From assembly GCA_036406655.1 (NCBI GenBank), contig DASXAP010000164.1:1-33747 (forward strand): 33,747 nt of DNA, written 5' to 3'. A model generated the notes under the pieces. The model ran no database searches. It was not told the origin of the DNA and was given only the letters and a program-made list of their open reading frames with translations. The stretch comes from VAZQ01 sp036406655. GTDB lineage: Bacteria > Pseudomonadota > Alphaproteobacteria > Rhizobiales > Xanthobacteraceae. The translations under genes were made by a program, and so were the position numbers. Shown in pieces: positions 8,432 through 15,504 of the stretch; positions within the stretch are counted from its first letter, which is position 1; each line of letters opens with the position of its first letter.

Positions 8432-9508
8432 TCAGAGCTGGCACTTGTACGACTTCGCCTGCTCCTCGATCTTTGCGCTGTCGAATTTGGAGATTTCCTT
8501 GAAGAAGGAGTCGTCCCCGACAAACATCGAATTCACTGGCGGAAGATCGCCCTTCACCACACCAAGCTCCTGATAGTATTTCGTATTGGTCGCCCAGGAA
8601 TTTGGCGGGAAGCCCCCCCACAGTTGGTTGGGATTGCTCCGCAATGCATTTTTCACATTGTCTTTCACCACATTGGTCGCGTCTTGCAGCGCCTTGTTCT
8701 TGTCCTTCGCCTGACGGATATCGCCAGAGGCCGTCAGATAAATGCAGGCAGCAGCCTCGGGATTGGCAATGGCAAAGACCGTGCCCTTGGTTACTGCCCG
8801 CAAGAATTTGACGAGATCGTTCCGCTTCGCACCCATTTTGGCGTCGGTCGTGACATAGACATATCCCACCAGATCTTCCTGGAACGGGAAGACGAAGAAC
8901 TTGAGGTTCACGCCCTGGTTCTGCATGTCGACGTAGGTGGCGTCCCATAACGCCAGCGCAGCCACTTGTCCGCGGATGAGCGCCGCTGCGGCCTGCGCGC
9001 CAAATCCAACCGGAACCCATTGCACGTCCTTGTCCGGGTCCAGCCCTGCCGCCTTGATCATGGCGCGCCCGTCGTAGGTGCGGGTAGCCGACATGGATAC
9101 CACTCCAATGATCTTGCCTTTCAGGTCCGCGGGTGTCTTGATCGGCCCGCCGGCGAGCACAGCAAGAGCCGTCGCATGCCGACGCAGATAGTTATAAACC
9201 GCAACAACTGGGATGCCCTGTTGCCGGCCCAGAATTACGCCAGGCACCGCTGCAAGGCCGACGTCGGCTTTGCCCGCCGACAAGAGTTGGACGACCTGAG
9301 TTCCGCCCTGCGAGGTCTGATATTCGAGCTTCACGCCCTCGTCCTTGAAATAGCCGAGGTGGAGAGGAACGAAGACATTGAAAGCTTCATTGGAGGTTAC
9401 CGCCGACTGACCAAGAATAAGGCTAATCTCACTTTGAGCGGCAGCGGGGGCTGCCAAAAGGGCGGACGAACCGATTGTCGCCGCCACTAAAAGCCCTAGC
9501 CGTTTCAT
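8432..9508 (-). CDS. ABC transporter substrate-binding protein, NMT1/SsuA-like
   Basis: This 358-residue protein has a Sec signal peptide (MKRLGLLVAAT... with cleavage after AAPAAA) and a periplasmic binding fold of the SsuA/TauA/NMT1 group. Features are LGYFKDEGVKLEY, LLSAGKADVGLA, DLKGKIIGV and a middle ALWDATYVDMQN segment. Such proteins bind sulfonates, nitrate, pyrimidine precursors or other small anionic or nitrogenous solutes; the ligand is not predictable here. GGGAGAAGG lies seven bases before ATG 9508. It is probably the partner of the permease and ATPase at 5940-7540, although the decayed M24 copy lies in between. Confidence 0.93.
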   Translation of the reverse strand: MKRLGLLVAATIGSSALLAAPAAAQSEISLILGQSAVTSNEAFNVFVPLHLGYFKDEGVKLEYQTSQGGTQVVQLLSAGKADVGLAAVPGVILGRQQGIPVVAVYNYLRRHATALAVLAGGPIKTPADLKGKIIGVVSMSATRTYDGRAMIKAAGLDPDKDVQWVPVGFGAQAAAALIRGQVAALALWDATYVDMQNQGVNLKFFVFPFQEDLVGYVYVTTDAKMGAKRNDLVKFLRAVTKGTVFAIANPEAAACIYLTASGDIRQAKDKNKALQDATNVVKDNVKNALRSNPNQLWGGFPPNSWATNTKYYQELGVVKGDLPPVNSMFVGDDSFFKEISKFDSAKIEEQAKSYKCQL

Positions 9509-9559
9509 TTTGCCTTCTCCCTAAACAACTTTGATGTCACCTTCCATTTGAACGGGCCG

Positions 9560-9673
9560 TCACTCTATCTCCGACACAGGCGCCTTGCCGGTTTCCTCGG
9601 CAACATTGCGTTTGACCATGTTTGCGAAGGCACTGTTTGGACTGGCGCAATGCGGATCGAAATTGAATCCACC
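9560..9673 (-). pseudogene. Fragment of a second M20 amidohydrolase gene
   Basis: The frame reads GGFNFDPHCASPNSAF..., MVKRNVAEETGKAPV and a stop, with a TAA directly upstream. It matches the intact M20 protein segment that contains FNFDPHYTSPNNEF and LVKRNVTEVTGKAPV: 25 of 36 positions are identical. This is clearly more diverged than the M24 copy, so it comes from a paralogue rather than a recent duplicate. It lies just upstream of the binding-protein gene, mirroring the M20 gene upstream of the orphan signal peptide at 4467-4580. Confidence 0.85.
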
Positions 9674-10026
9674 TTAGCCAAGCCGCCATTTCCCCCCCCC
9701 CGGAAACCGGGACCTCTCTCCGGAGGGATCGAGGGACGCCCTTAGCTCGTATAAAGCTGCGAAAGGCTGCGGTTTGCGCAGCACGTTGCGCGCAAACTCT
9801 CGCACCTTGCTCACCGGTTAGTTCGTCGGTACTCGCGGTTCCGACGAGGAGTACGAAAACAGCCAACCCTAATCCACAATCCTCGCAGGGACCCTAATCC
9901 ACAATGTCCCTCACATGCAAGTCGCCGACAATTCGTGATAGAAAAATTGAGTAATCCTCCCCTTGCTGTGGCGAGGGGCTTTTCCGCAGACTGCTGGATC
10001 AATGGTCATGAGAGGGTGTCTAGGTC
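9674..10026. other. Intergenic stretch with a 15-base direct repeat
   Basis: No gene is convincing here. A C-run occurs near 9690-9700 and is followed by GGAAACCGGGACC. The word ACCCTAATCCACAAT occurs twice (9866-9880 and 9891-9905). A minus-strand frame near 9866-9780 looks faintly like a signal peptide but lacks a good start. AGAGGGTG before 10027 serves the RidA gene. Confidence 0.4.
9866..9905. repeat. Two direct copies of a 15-base word, 25 bases apart
   Basis: ACCCTAATCCACAAT is at 9866-9880 and again, identically, at 9891-9905. The spacer is CCTCGCAGGG. The unit may be a small tandem duplication scar in a region full of gene debris, or two binding sites upstream of the RidA gene. Nothing decides between these. 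Confidence 0.8.
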
Positions 10027-10416
10027 ATGAAGAAGTCGATCATTCCCGGCACATGGCAGCAAAAGCGCGGATTTTCACCGGCAGTAATTACAGAGGGAGC
10101 AAGCAAGATTGTGTGGCTGGCCGGCCACTCCGGCCAAACCGATGACGATGGGCGCTCGCTCGCTGGCGATTTCGACGCCCAATGCCGCCAGACCTTCCGT
10201 AACATCGAGAAAACACTTGTAGCGGCTCACTGCAAGCTCACCGATCTCGTGACCATGACCGTTTTCCTCATCGATGCACGCTACACGCAGCGAATGCGGG
10301 AGGTCCGCGCGGAATTTTTCGCTGACAATTTTCCCGGGAGCGCCGCGATCACCGTTACTGGCTTTGCTGAACCGACAATGATGATCGAGATCCAAGGATT
10401 CGCTGTTTCGGACTGA
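10027..10416 (+). CDS. RidA/YjgF family protein lacking the deaminase arginine
   Basis: This 129-residue protein matches the RidA (YER057c/UK114) fold: WLAGHSGQTDDDGRSLAGDFDAQ, then NIEKTLVAAHCKLTDLVTMTVFL and a C-terminal MIEIQGFAV. RidA itself deaminates reactive enamines/imines from PLP enzymes and needs an Arg in a PARSAV-like motif. Here that region reads FPGSAAITV, so the Arg is missing. That argues for one of the Rid subfamilies with a different, mostly unknown role. It lies next to the ABC/hydrolase cluster but on the opposite strand. AGAGGGTG is an acceptable ribosome site upstream of ATG 10027. Confidence 0.9.
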   Translation: MKKSIIPGTWQQKRGFSPAVITEGASKIVWLAGHSGQTDDDGRSLAGDFDAQCRQTFRNIEKTLVAAHCKLTDLVTMTVFLIDARYTQRMREVRAEFFADNFPGSAAITVTGFAEPTMMIEIQGFAVSD

Positions 10417-10471
10417 GAGGTTCTCTTCCGCAACCGATTGCGCCGCTACGGCCACGTAGAACAACACCTCG

Positions 10472-10635
10472 CGGGAGATCAGAATACGCGATGCCTCCGG
10501 AGCGTACCGCCAAGTCTACATGGCAACCTTTGCCGACGCCGTTCTACACGTTTCAGAAGAAGACGCACAGGAGCGCCCGGCGCGACCTGGCGCTCGCCCG
10601 CGGCGCGACTGCGAAAGCTCGAGCGAGGATCTTGA
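10472..10635 (+). pseudogene. Frameshifted Gp49-like (HigB/RelE superfamily) toxin remnant
   Basis: Three frames must be joined to read the usual C-terminal half of a phage Gp49-like toxin. They are REIRIRDASGAYRQVYMATFADAV from 10472, FYTFQKKTHRSARRDLALAR, and a tail LRKLERGS ending in TGA at 10633-10635. The family consensus (EIRIRD, then Y.A.FADAVYVLH.FQKKT) is clear across the shifts. The N-terminal half is missing. The stop is immediately followed by the ATG of the antitoxin remnant, the usual toxin-antitoxin order for this family. The toxin is dead as written. Confidence 0.75.
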
Positions 10636-10788
10636 ATGACCAAGACCAGAACCTTCGCCACCGTGTGGGACGCCATCGAGGACAGTCCCGAGGAAGCGGC
10701 AGCGATGACGATGCGGTCGAAGATCATGATGGGATCAAGGACAAGGTGGGCCGCTGGAACACTACTAGGCTCAAGCCGCGCGCCGGCT
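10636..10788 (+). pseudogene. Truncated XRE-family antitoxin (HigA-like) remnant
   Basis: The frame starts MTKTRTFATVWDAIEDSPEEA and continues MTMRSKIMMG, which is the standard N-terminus of XRE/HigA-like partners of Gp49-type toxins. After that the expected helix-turn-helix is lost: the frame turns to unrelated residues and stops at TAA 10786-10788. With the preceding toxin remnant it forms a decayed type II toxin-antitoxin pair. Confidence 0.72.
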
Positions 10789-11136
10789 TAATTCTGGCTG
10801 CAATGAACGGCGCGGGCCGCAACTTCGACCACTCCAGAAATGGCTCTTGATTTTTCGGCGTCGTAGCCCGTCACACAGTAGCGGTGCACTGTCGAACTTA
10901 ATCTCGTGGAGTCACTCACGCCCGGTGCGCGGCGGATTTGGCAGGGCGGGATGAGGCCAGCCGACCTGCGCCGCTGTCCATGCATCCGATGTGGTGGTAT
11001 CGCCGTGTGTGTGGCGGCGAGGCCACGATGCAGCAGAATTTCCGAAAAGGTGTCACGGCGAACTACCACGATTGAGCGTCACACATTCCGATGGGCTTAT
11101 ACTGCTTTTCAAGCGTATGCACCGCGGGGGTTGTCG
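10789..11136. other. Intergenic stretch, no gene seen
   Basis: About 350 bases between the toxin-antitoxin relic and the secreted protein at 11137. An open frame continues upstream of 11137 to 10906, but its codons look non-coding and no helix-turn-helix remainder of the antitoxin could be found in any frame. Confidence 0.4.
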
Positions 11137-11688
11137 ATGTACCGGATGCTCGGCCTTATGATTGCGATCAGCGTCGCTTTCGCCAGCTTCTCAACTCGCA
11201 CACCCGCCCAAGTCGCCGCGACGGAAACTATGCTGACGGAGAAGCAAATAGAGGGCTTCATCGCCGTCCAGAAGGCCCTGCAGGGCATGGCTTTGTCGGA
11301 CCAGGCGTCCGCCAGGTACCGCGCTGAGCAGGAAGGAGTGATCAAGAAGCAGGGATTTAAGAATTTCGCCGAGTACGAGGCGGTTGCTGCGAGCATCTTT
11401 ATTGTCATGGAGAACATTGATCCGCAGACAAAGATGTTCACGGACCCACATGTGGCGATTAGAAAAGAGATCGAGGCTGTAAGCATCGATAAGGCCATTC
11501 AGAACAGCGAAAAGAAGCGGCTGATTAAGGAGCTTAATGAGGCACTGAAATCAGTGCAGCCCGTCCAATTTCCGAGCAACATCGAACTTGTACTGAAATA
11601 CTATGACAAAATCGATTTAATCACTGTCGCCGGCAACGAGGCTCACAGCTCTGCGAATTCGAGCGTCGTTCGAACGATCAGTGAGTGA
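11137..11688 (+). CDS. Secreted hypothetical protein, 183 aa
   Basis: The protein has a signal-peptide-like N-terminus (MYRMLGLMIAISVAFASFS, then TPAQVAA). A helical body follows, with LTEKQIEGFIAVQKALQG, KKQGFKNFAEYEAVAASI and IDPQTKMFTDPHVAIRKEIEAV, and a conserved-looking end segment VQPVQFPSNIELVLKYYDKID. From memory this resembles periplasmic hypothetical proteins common in Bradyrhizobium-like bacteria, without known function. ATG 11137 is chosen because the signal peptide begins there; the longer frame from 10906 gives implausible N-terminal sequence. The composition is less GC-rich than the genes after 12.2 kb. Confidence 0.8.
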   Translation: MYRMLGLMIAISVAFASFSTRTPAQVAATETMLTEKQIEGFIAVQKALQGMALSDQASARYRAEQEGVIKKQGFKNFAEYEAVAASIFIVMENIDPQTKMFTDPHVAIRKEIEAVSIDKAIQNSEKKRLIKELNEALKSVQPVQFPSNIELVLKYYDKIDLITVAGNEAHSSANSSVVRTISE

Positions 11689-12202
11689 TTACTTTCGGGG
11701 GTGCTGCCGCTGTCGGTCGCTCCGGGTCGAGATCACCTCATCCGACCGTCCTGCGGCCCTTCGCTTGATACGGACAGTTCCGGCAAACGACGCGGGTCGT
11801 GCTCTGACCCCGCAGCTACTTCACCTCTTAGCAGCAGCTCTTATGCGTCGCAGTAACTCCATGGTCTTCTGCGGGTCCATTTCCGTCACCTTGTAGGGTC
11901 CGAATCCGAATTGGTCCACGTCGGGCGAGGTACGCGTGTTGTTTCGCGCTATCCCGCGCGAGCACCGTTCGCTGTGGCTCGGCCATGTTGTACGCGACGG
12001 CTCGCGCACCACCGACTATTACGAGGGCAGCGACCCCTTCGCGCTTATGCACGTGGCGCTCGCGGTCGACTGCATCATGGCACTTCTGGCGGAATGCTGC
12101 TCGAAGCGCCTGTTTGCGATTGAACTGCGATTGAGAGCTGTTTGACCTCGCGGCGATCGGCGCCCGCATGATGCCGAAGAACGTTGTGAAAACAGGGAAC
12201 TA
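11689..12202. other. Low-coding stretch before tRNA-Val, possibly with gene debris
   Basis: About 510 bases without a confident gene. A plus-strand frame through 11936-12145 reads like protein (VLFRAIPREHRSLWLGHV, then DYYEGSDPFALMHVALAV). On the minus strand a short tail MDPQKTMELLRRIRAAAKR ends near 11828. Either could be the leftover of a gene; both overlap and neither has a ribosome site. Confidence 0.35.
11936..12145 (+). CDS. Possible small hypothetical protein or gene remnant (69 aa)
   Basis: The frame from GTG 11936 encodes a plausible amphipathic protein with TTDYYEGSDPFALMHVAL and DCIMALLAECCSKRL. Coding-like sequence seems to extend upstream in frame (NWSTSGEVRVLF), so the true start may be earlier or lost. 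No family is recognised and no Shine-Dalgarno is seen. Confidence 0.25.
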   Translation: MLFRAIPREHRSLWLGHVVRDGSRTTDYYEGSDPFALMHVALAVDCIMALLAECCSKRLFAIELRLRAV

Positions 12203-12277
12203 TGGTGGGCGCGACAGGGATCGAACCTGTGACCCCTACCATGTCAAGGTAGTGCTCTTCCGCTGAGCTACGCGCCC
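12203..12277 (-). tRNA. tRNA-Val (anticodon GAC)
   Basis: In the minus sense the gene begins GGGCGCGTAGCTCAGCGG and ends with TGTCGCGCCCACCA. The acceptor stem pairs GGGCGCG with CGCGCCC. The anticodon arm is CTACC-TTGACAT-GGTAG, placing GAC at positions 34-36, which reads GUC/GUU valine codons. The T arm contains GGTTCGATCC. The CCA end is encoded (12203-12205). The 3' end faces the debris-rich low-GC side of the window, the usual orientation for a tRNA used as an integration site. Confidence 0.97.
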
Positions 12278-12405
12278 GGATAAATCCGCGCTATGGCGAG
12301 GCCCGGTCATATCGCCCCGCCGGGGGTGAGGCAAGGACCCATCCCGGCCGATGCCCTGCTGCGGCCCGCGGCCGCGCCGCCTCCGCGCCGGTCCCCGGCC
12401 GCCGG

Positions 12406-12765
12406 TCAGGCCGCCAGCATCTTGTGCACCTCGTTGACGAGCTCGCGCAGGTGCACCGGCTTCGAGAGGACCTTGGCGTTCTTCGCCGCGCTCTGGTCGG
12501 AGTTGAGCGCCACCGCCGCGAACCCGGTGATGAACATGATCTTGATGTCGGGATCGAGCTCGGTGGCGCGCCGGGCAAGCTCGATGCCGTCCATCTCCGG
12601 CATGACGATGTCGGTCAGCAGGAGCTCGAACGGCTCCTCCCGCAGCCGCTGGTAGGCTGATAATCCGTTGTCGAAGGAGATGACCTCGTAGCCTGCATTC
12701 TGCAGCGCCCGCACGAGGAAGCGCCGCATGTCGCCGTCGTCCTCGGCAAGGATGATCTTTGCCAT
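12406..12765 (-). CDS. cpdR: CpdR-type single-domain response regulator
   Basis: The 119-residue protein is a lone receiver domain with no output domain. Acidic pocket residues are E8, D9 and D10. The phosphoacceptor is D52 in LLLTDIVMPEMDG, with T80 in FITGFAAVAL and K102 in LSKPVHL. The FITGFAAVAL and VLSKP.HLR.LV.EV phrases are characteristic of CpdR. In Caulobacter, CpdR acts with the CckA-ChpT phosphorelay and, when unphosphorylated, primes ClpXP to degrade cell-cycle substrates. ATG 12765 is chosen because it starts the canonical MAKIILAEDD N-terminus; the frame extends far upstream without coding sense. It is divergent from the N-formylglutamate amidohydrolase gene, a neighbourhood common in Rhizobiales. 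Confidence 0.93.
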   Translation of the reverse strand: MAKIILAEDDGDMRRFLVRALQNAGYEVISFDNGLSAYQRLREEPFELLLTDIVMPEMDGIELARRATELDPDIKIMFITGFAAVALNSDQSAAKNAKVLSKPVHLRELVNEVHKMLAA

Positions 12766-13009
12766 CGTCTGAAGCCCGTGGCGTGGCCTGAGCGGCAGCC
12801 CGGCCGGCGCTTTTTCCCGTCTCATAAGCGCGACGGCGAGTAAACAACCGGTGAAGGGGATTGCGGCGGCGCCCCGCACGAATCCCCGCGCCCAGCCCCG
12901 CGGTCGCGCGCCCTTGCCCCATGGACAATAGCTCAATTCCGGCGATAGTGGAGACGAAAACGCCGGGCCGGGCTCCGGCGCGCCCGCCAGCCATCCCCGA
13001 CCCGCCGCC

Positions 13010-13897
13010 ATGTCACAACCCAGAGACGAGCTCGATCCTCCCTACGAAATCCTCGAGCCCGCCGATTGGCGCGGCCCCGTCGTGTTCAATTCCCCGCACA
13101 GCGGCAACGTCTATCCGCGCGCCTTCCTTGCCGCCTCGCGGCTCGATGTCGCCGTGCTGCGCCGCTCCGAGGACAGCTTCGTCGACGAGCTCGCGCTCGG
13201 CGTGGTTCGGGACGGCTATCCGCTGATGCGCGCGCATTTCCCGCGCTGCTATGTCGACGTGAACCGCGAGCCCTACGAGCTCGACCCGCGCATGTTCGAG
13301 GGCCGCCTGCCCTCGTTCGCCAACACCCGCTCGATGCGGGTGGCCGGCGGGCTGGGCACGGTCGCGCGGGTGGTTGGCGACGCGCAGGAAATCTACAGCC
13401 AGCGCATTCCCATTGACGATGCGATCCGCCGCATCGAGGGGCTCTACAAGCCCTATCACCGGGCGCTGCGGCGGCTGTTCACCCGCGTGCACCGCGATTT
13501 TGGCGCCGCCGTGCTGATCGACTGCCATTCCATGCCGTCGGCCGCCGGCTCCAAGGACGAGCGCCCGCGCGCCGACGTGGTGCTGGGCGACCGCTACGGC
13601 ACGAGCTGCGTGCCCGCCGTCGCCGAGACGATCGAGGCTGTGCTGCGCGGGGAGGGATATGCGGTGAGCCGCAACAAGCCCTATGCCGGCGGCTTCATCA
13701 CCGAGCACTATGGCAATCCCGCCGCCGGCCTGCACGCGATCCAGCTCGAGCTCAACCGCGCGCTCTACATGGACGAGCGGCGTTTCGAGCGCTCGCCCTG
13801 CTTTGCCCGGATGGCTGCCGACCTCGAGAAGGTCGCCGCCGCGCTCGCCGCCATCCCGCTCGAGGAGCTGCGGCCGTACCGGGCGGCGGCCGAATGA
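13010..13897 (+). CDS. N-formylglutamate amidohydrolase family protein
   Basis: This 295-residue protein has the FGase signature: VVFNSPHSGNVYP (metal-type His at residue 30), DVNREPYELDPRMF and LIDCHSMPS in the core, and GGFITEHYGNP later. The family hydrolyses N-formyl-L-glutamate to glutamate and formate at the end of one histidine degradation route. No other hut genes are visible here, so a stand-alone deformylase-type role is equally possible. The start at ATG 13010 gives the normal family length. Terminator-like hairpin follows at 13912. Confidence 0.92.
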   Translation: MSQPRDELDPPYEILEPADWRGPVVFNSPHSGNVYPRAFLAASRLDVAVLRRSEDSFVDELALGVVRDGYPLMRAHFPRCYVDVNREPYELDPRMFEGRLPSFANTRSMRVAGGLGTVARVVGDAQEIYSQRIPIDDAIRRIEGLYKPYHRALRRLFTRVHRDFGAAVLIDCHSMPSAAGSKDERPRADVVLGDRYGTSCVPAVAETIEAVLRGEGYAVSRNKPYAGGFITEHYGNPAAGLHAIQLELNRALYMDERRFERSPCFARMAADLEKVAAALAAIPLEELRPYRAAAE

Positions 13898-13911
13898 TCG
13901 GACGTAAAAAT

Positions 13912-13936
13912 GGGCCGCCTGCGATGCAGGCGGCCC
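13912..13936. terminator. Strong hairpin between convergent genes
   Basis: GGGCCGCCTGC (13912-13922) and GCAGGCGGCCC (13926-13936) form a perfect 11-pair stem with a GAT loop. On the minus strand it is followed by a short T-run (complement of TAAAAAT at 13905-13911). It therefore fits best as an intrinsic terminator for the minus-strand MFS gene ending at 14050. It could also end transcription of the amidohydrolase gene from the other side. Confidence 0.85.
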
Positions 13937-14049
13937 AAGTCTAGGGAGGAAACGCCCAAGGAGGGCGGCGGTAACGCGAAACGCTACCGCACCGCAACAA
14001 GATACATCGCATCGCACAAATAGCAAGTAAAAATGTAAGCCGCTCTGAC

Positions 14050-15348
14050 CTATCTGCCGGAACCGGCGGCCGGTCCCCCGCTTCCCAGCGGGCCTCCGGG
14101 GCAAGCTCGAAGGGGGTCCCGCGAGCCGAAATAGACAAGGCACGCCAACAGGATGAGGCCTGCCTGCAGACCGAAAACGAGGCGATAGGCAGAAAGCGCA
14201 TAGCCGCCATCATGCGTTATGGGAAACTGTCCGATGAGGAATCCGCTGATCGCCTGAACGACGAAGACGCCCCCCATGGAGCCCATGTTCAGGATGGTCA
14301 GGCCGCGCCCCACCTGGTGCGGCGCAAAGAGCGCATTGCCATGCGCGAGCAGGACCGGGGTATAGGCTGAGATGAACCCGAATCCGGCGAACCACGCGGC
14401 AAGCGCGGCGGGCGGCAGCGTGCCCACGAGGGCCAGGTAGCCGAGCGCGGCGGCGGTCGCCACCGACCCCGCAAGCACCGGCAGCCGGTAGCTTCCGGCG
14501 AGGCGATCGGTCAGCCCCCAGAGGATGAGGCCAGCGATCTGGGCGAGCACCGGGATCAGCAGGAAGTTGCCCCGCTCCTCGAGACTGAAGCCGTAGACGT
14601 GGGTGAGGTAGGGGCCGCCCCAGAGCCCGACGATCAGGGCAAAGCTCGAATAGACCACGAGATTCATGGCGAACAGCCGCCCCACCGACGGGGTGCGCAG
14701 GACGGCGGCAATGCCGGCGGTGCTCTCCTTGAGGCTTTCGCGGCGGCCGTGCGTCGGGTGCCCGGCGTGCCTCACGACAGCGGCGATCAAGACGCCGATG
14801 GCGAGCGTGAAGCCTGCGACGGCGAGAAAGCTGCTGCGCCAGCCGATGGTCGCGCTCGCCCACGCGAGCGGCGCGGTGGCGAGCAGCGTGCCGGTGGTGC
14901 CGATGCCCACCTGCAGCCCGGTGAGCGTTGCGAAGCGGCGGGGCGGAAAGGCCGTGGCATACACGGCGAGCGGGGCGACCAATGCCCCGGCGACGCCGAT
15001 GCCGAGGAGCGCGCGGCCGAGGATCAGGAGGCCCGGGCTCGCCGCCAGCGCAAACAGGATCGCGGCGAGCACGGTGATCGCCGTGCCGACGAGGAGGCAG
15101 CGGCGGGGTCCGAACTGGTCGAGCGCCATCCCCAGCGGGATCTGCGCCGCGCTGAACGAAAGAAAGAAGACGCTCGAGAGAAGCCCGATCTCGGCCGCGG
15201 AGAGGCCGAGCTCCGCCGCCAGATCGGGGGCGATGACGCCGATCGAATTGCGCAGGAACTGGCTGACAATGTAGATCGAGATGAGCGTTGCGACCAGCGT
15301 CGCGGCGGCGCCGGAAACCGCCGGGCGCGGAAGCATGGGGGTGCTCAT
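14050..15348 (-). CDS. MFS transporter
   Basis: This is a 432-residue, 12-helix major facilitator protein. The loop 2-3 motif reads GMALDQFGPRR, and the N-terminus has the SQFLRNSIGVIAPDLAAELGLS phrase seen in MFS carriers of the nitrate/sulfate-like and metabolite groups. The second half begins near LFAMNLVVYSSFALIVG, with a matching loop GLTDRLAGSYRL. The substrate is unknown. ATG 15348 is the sensible start: the open frame runs much further upstream as a GC artefact. It is divergent from the hisN-type gene at 15505. Confidence 0.9.
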   Translation of the reverse strand: MSTPMLPRPAVSGAAATLVATLISIYIVSQFLRNSIGVIAPDLAAELGLSAAEIGLLSSVFFLSFSAAQIPLGMALDQFGPRRCLLVGTAITVLAAILFALAASPGLLILGRALLGIGVAGALVAPLAVYATAFPPRRFATLTGLQVGIGTTGTLLATAPLAWASATIGWRSSFLAVAGFTLAIGVLIAAVVRHAGHPTHGRRESLKESTAGIAAVLRTPSVGRLFAMNLVVYSSFALIVGLWGGPYLTHVYGFSLEERGNFLLIPVLAQIAGLILWGLTDRLAGSYRLPVLAGSVATAAALGYLALVGTLPPAALAAWFAGFGFISAYTPVLLAHGNALFAPHQVGRGLTILNMGSMGGVFVVQAISGFLIGQFPITHDGGYALSAYRLVFGLQAGLILLACLVYFGSRDPLRACPGGPLGSGGPAAGSGR

Positions 15349-15504
15349 GAGGCGGGCCTTTGACCCGGCCGGGGCCCGGCGGCGGGGCGGCTTAGGTCGC
15401 ATGCGGCGTGCCGGCCGGCAAGCGGATGGTTGGGGCCGCGGCCGGCCCGCGGCCATCGACCGGCCGGGAACGGATGGGCAGGGGATCGAAGGAGGTTGGG
15501 CGGC

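Noticed and set aside
8190..9020. Minus-strand 276-codon frame joining the binding-protein region to the M24 relic
   Set aside because: It is out of frame to the intact binding-protein gene for most of its length; it arises from chance read-through into the relic, not from a real fusion.
9780..9866. A short minus-strand frame with a signal-peptide-like start (LAVFVLLVGTAS)
   Set aside because: Only a TTG without ribosome site could start it, a stop lies closely upstream, and the continuation is not protein-like. It could be a relic but is not supported.
11828..12169. Minus-strand frame of 113 codons before tRNA-Val
   Set aside because: Only the last ~20 residues look protein-like and the frame conflicts with a better plus-strand candidate; neither is firm.
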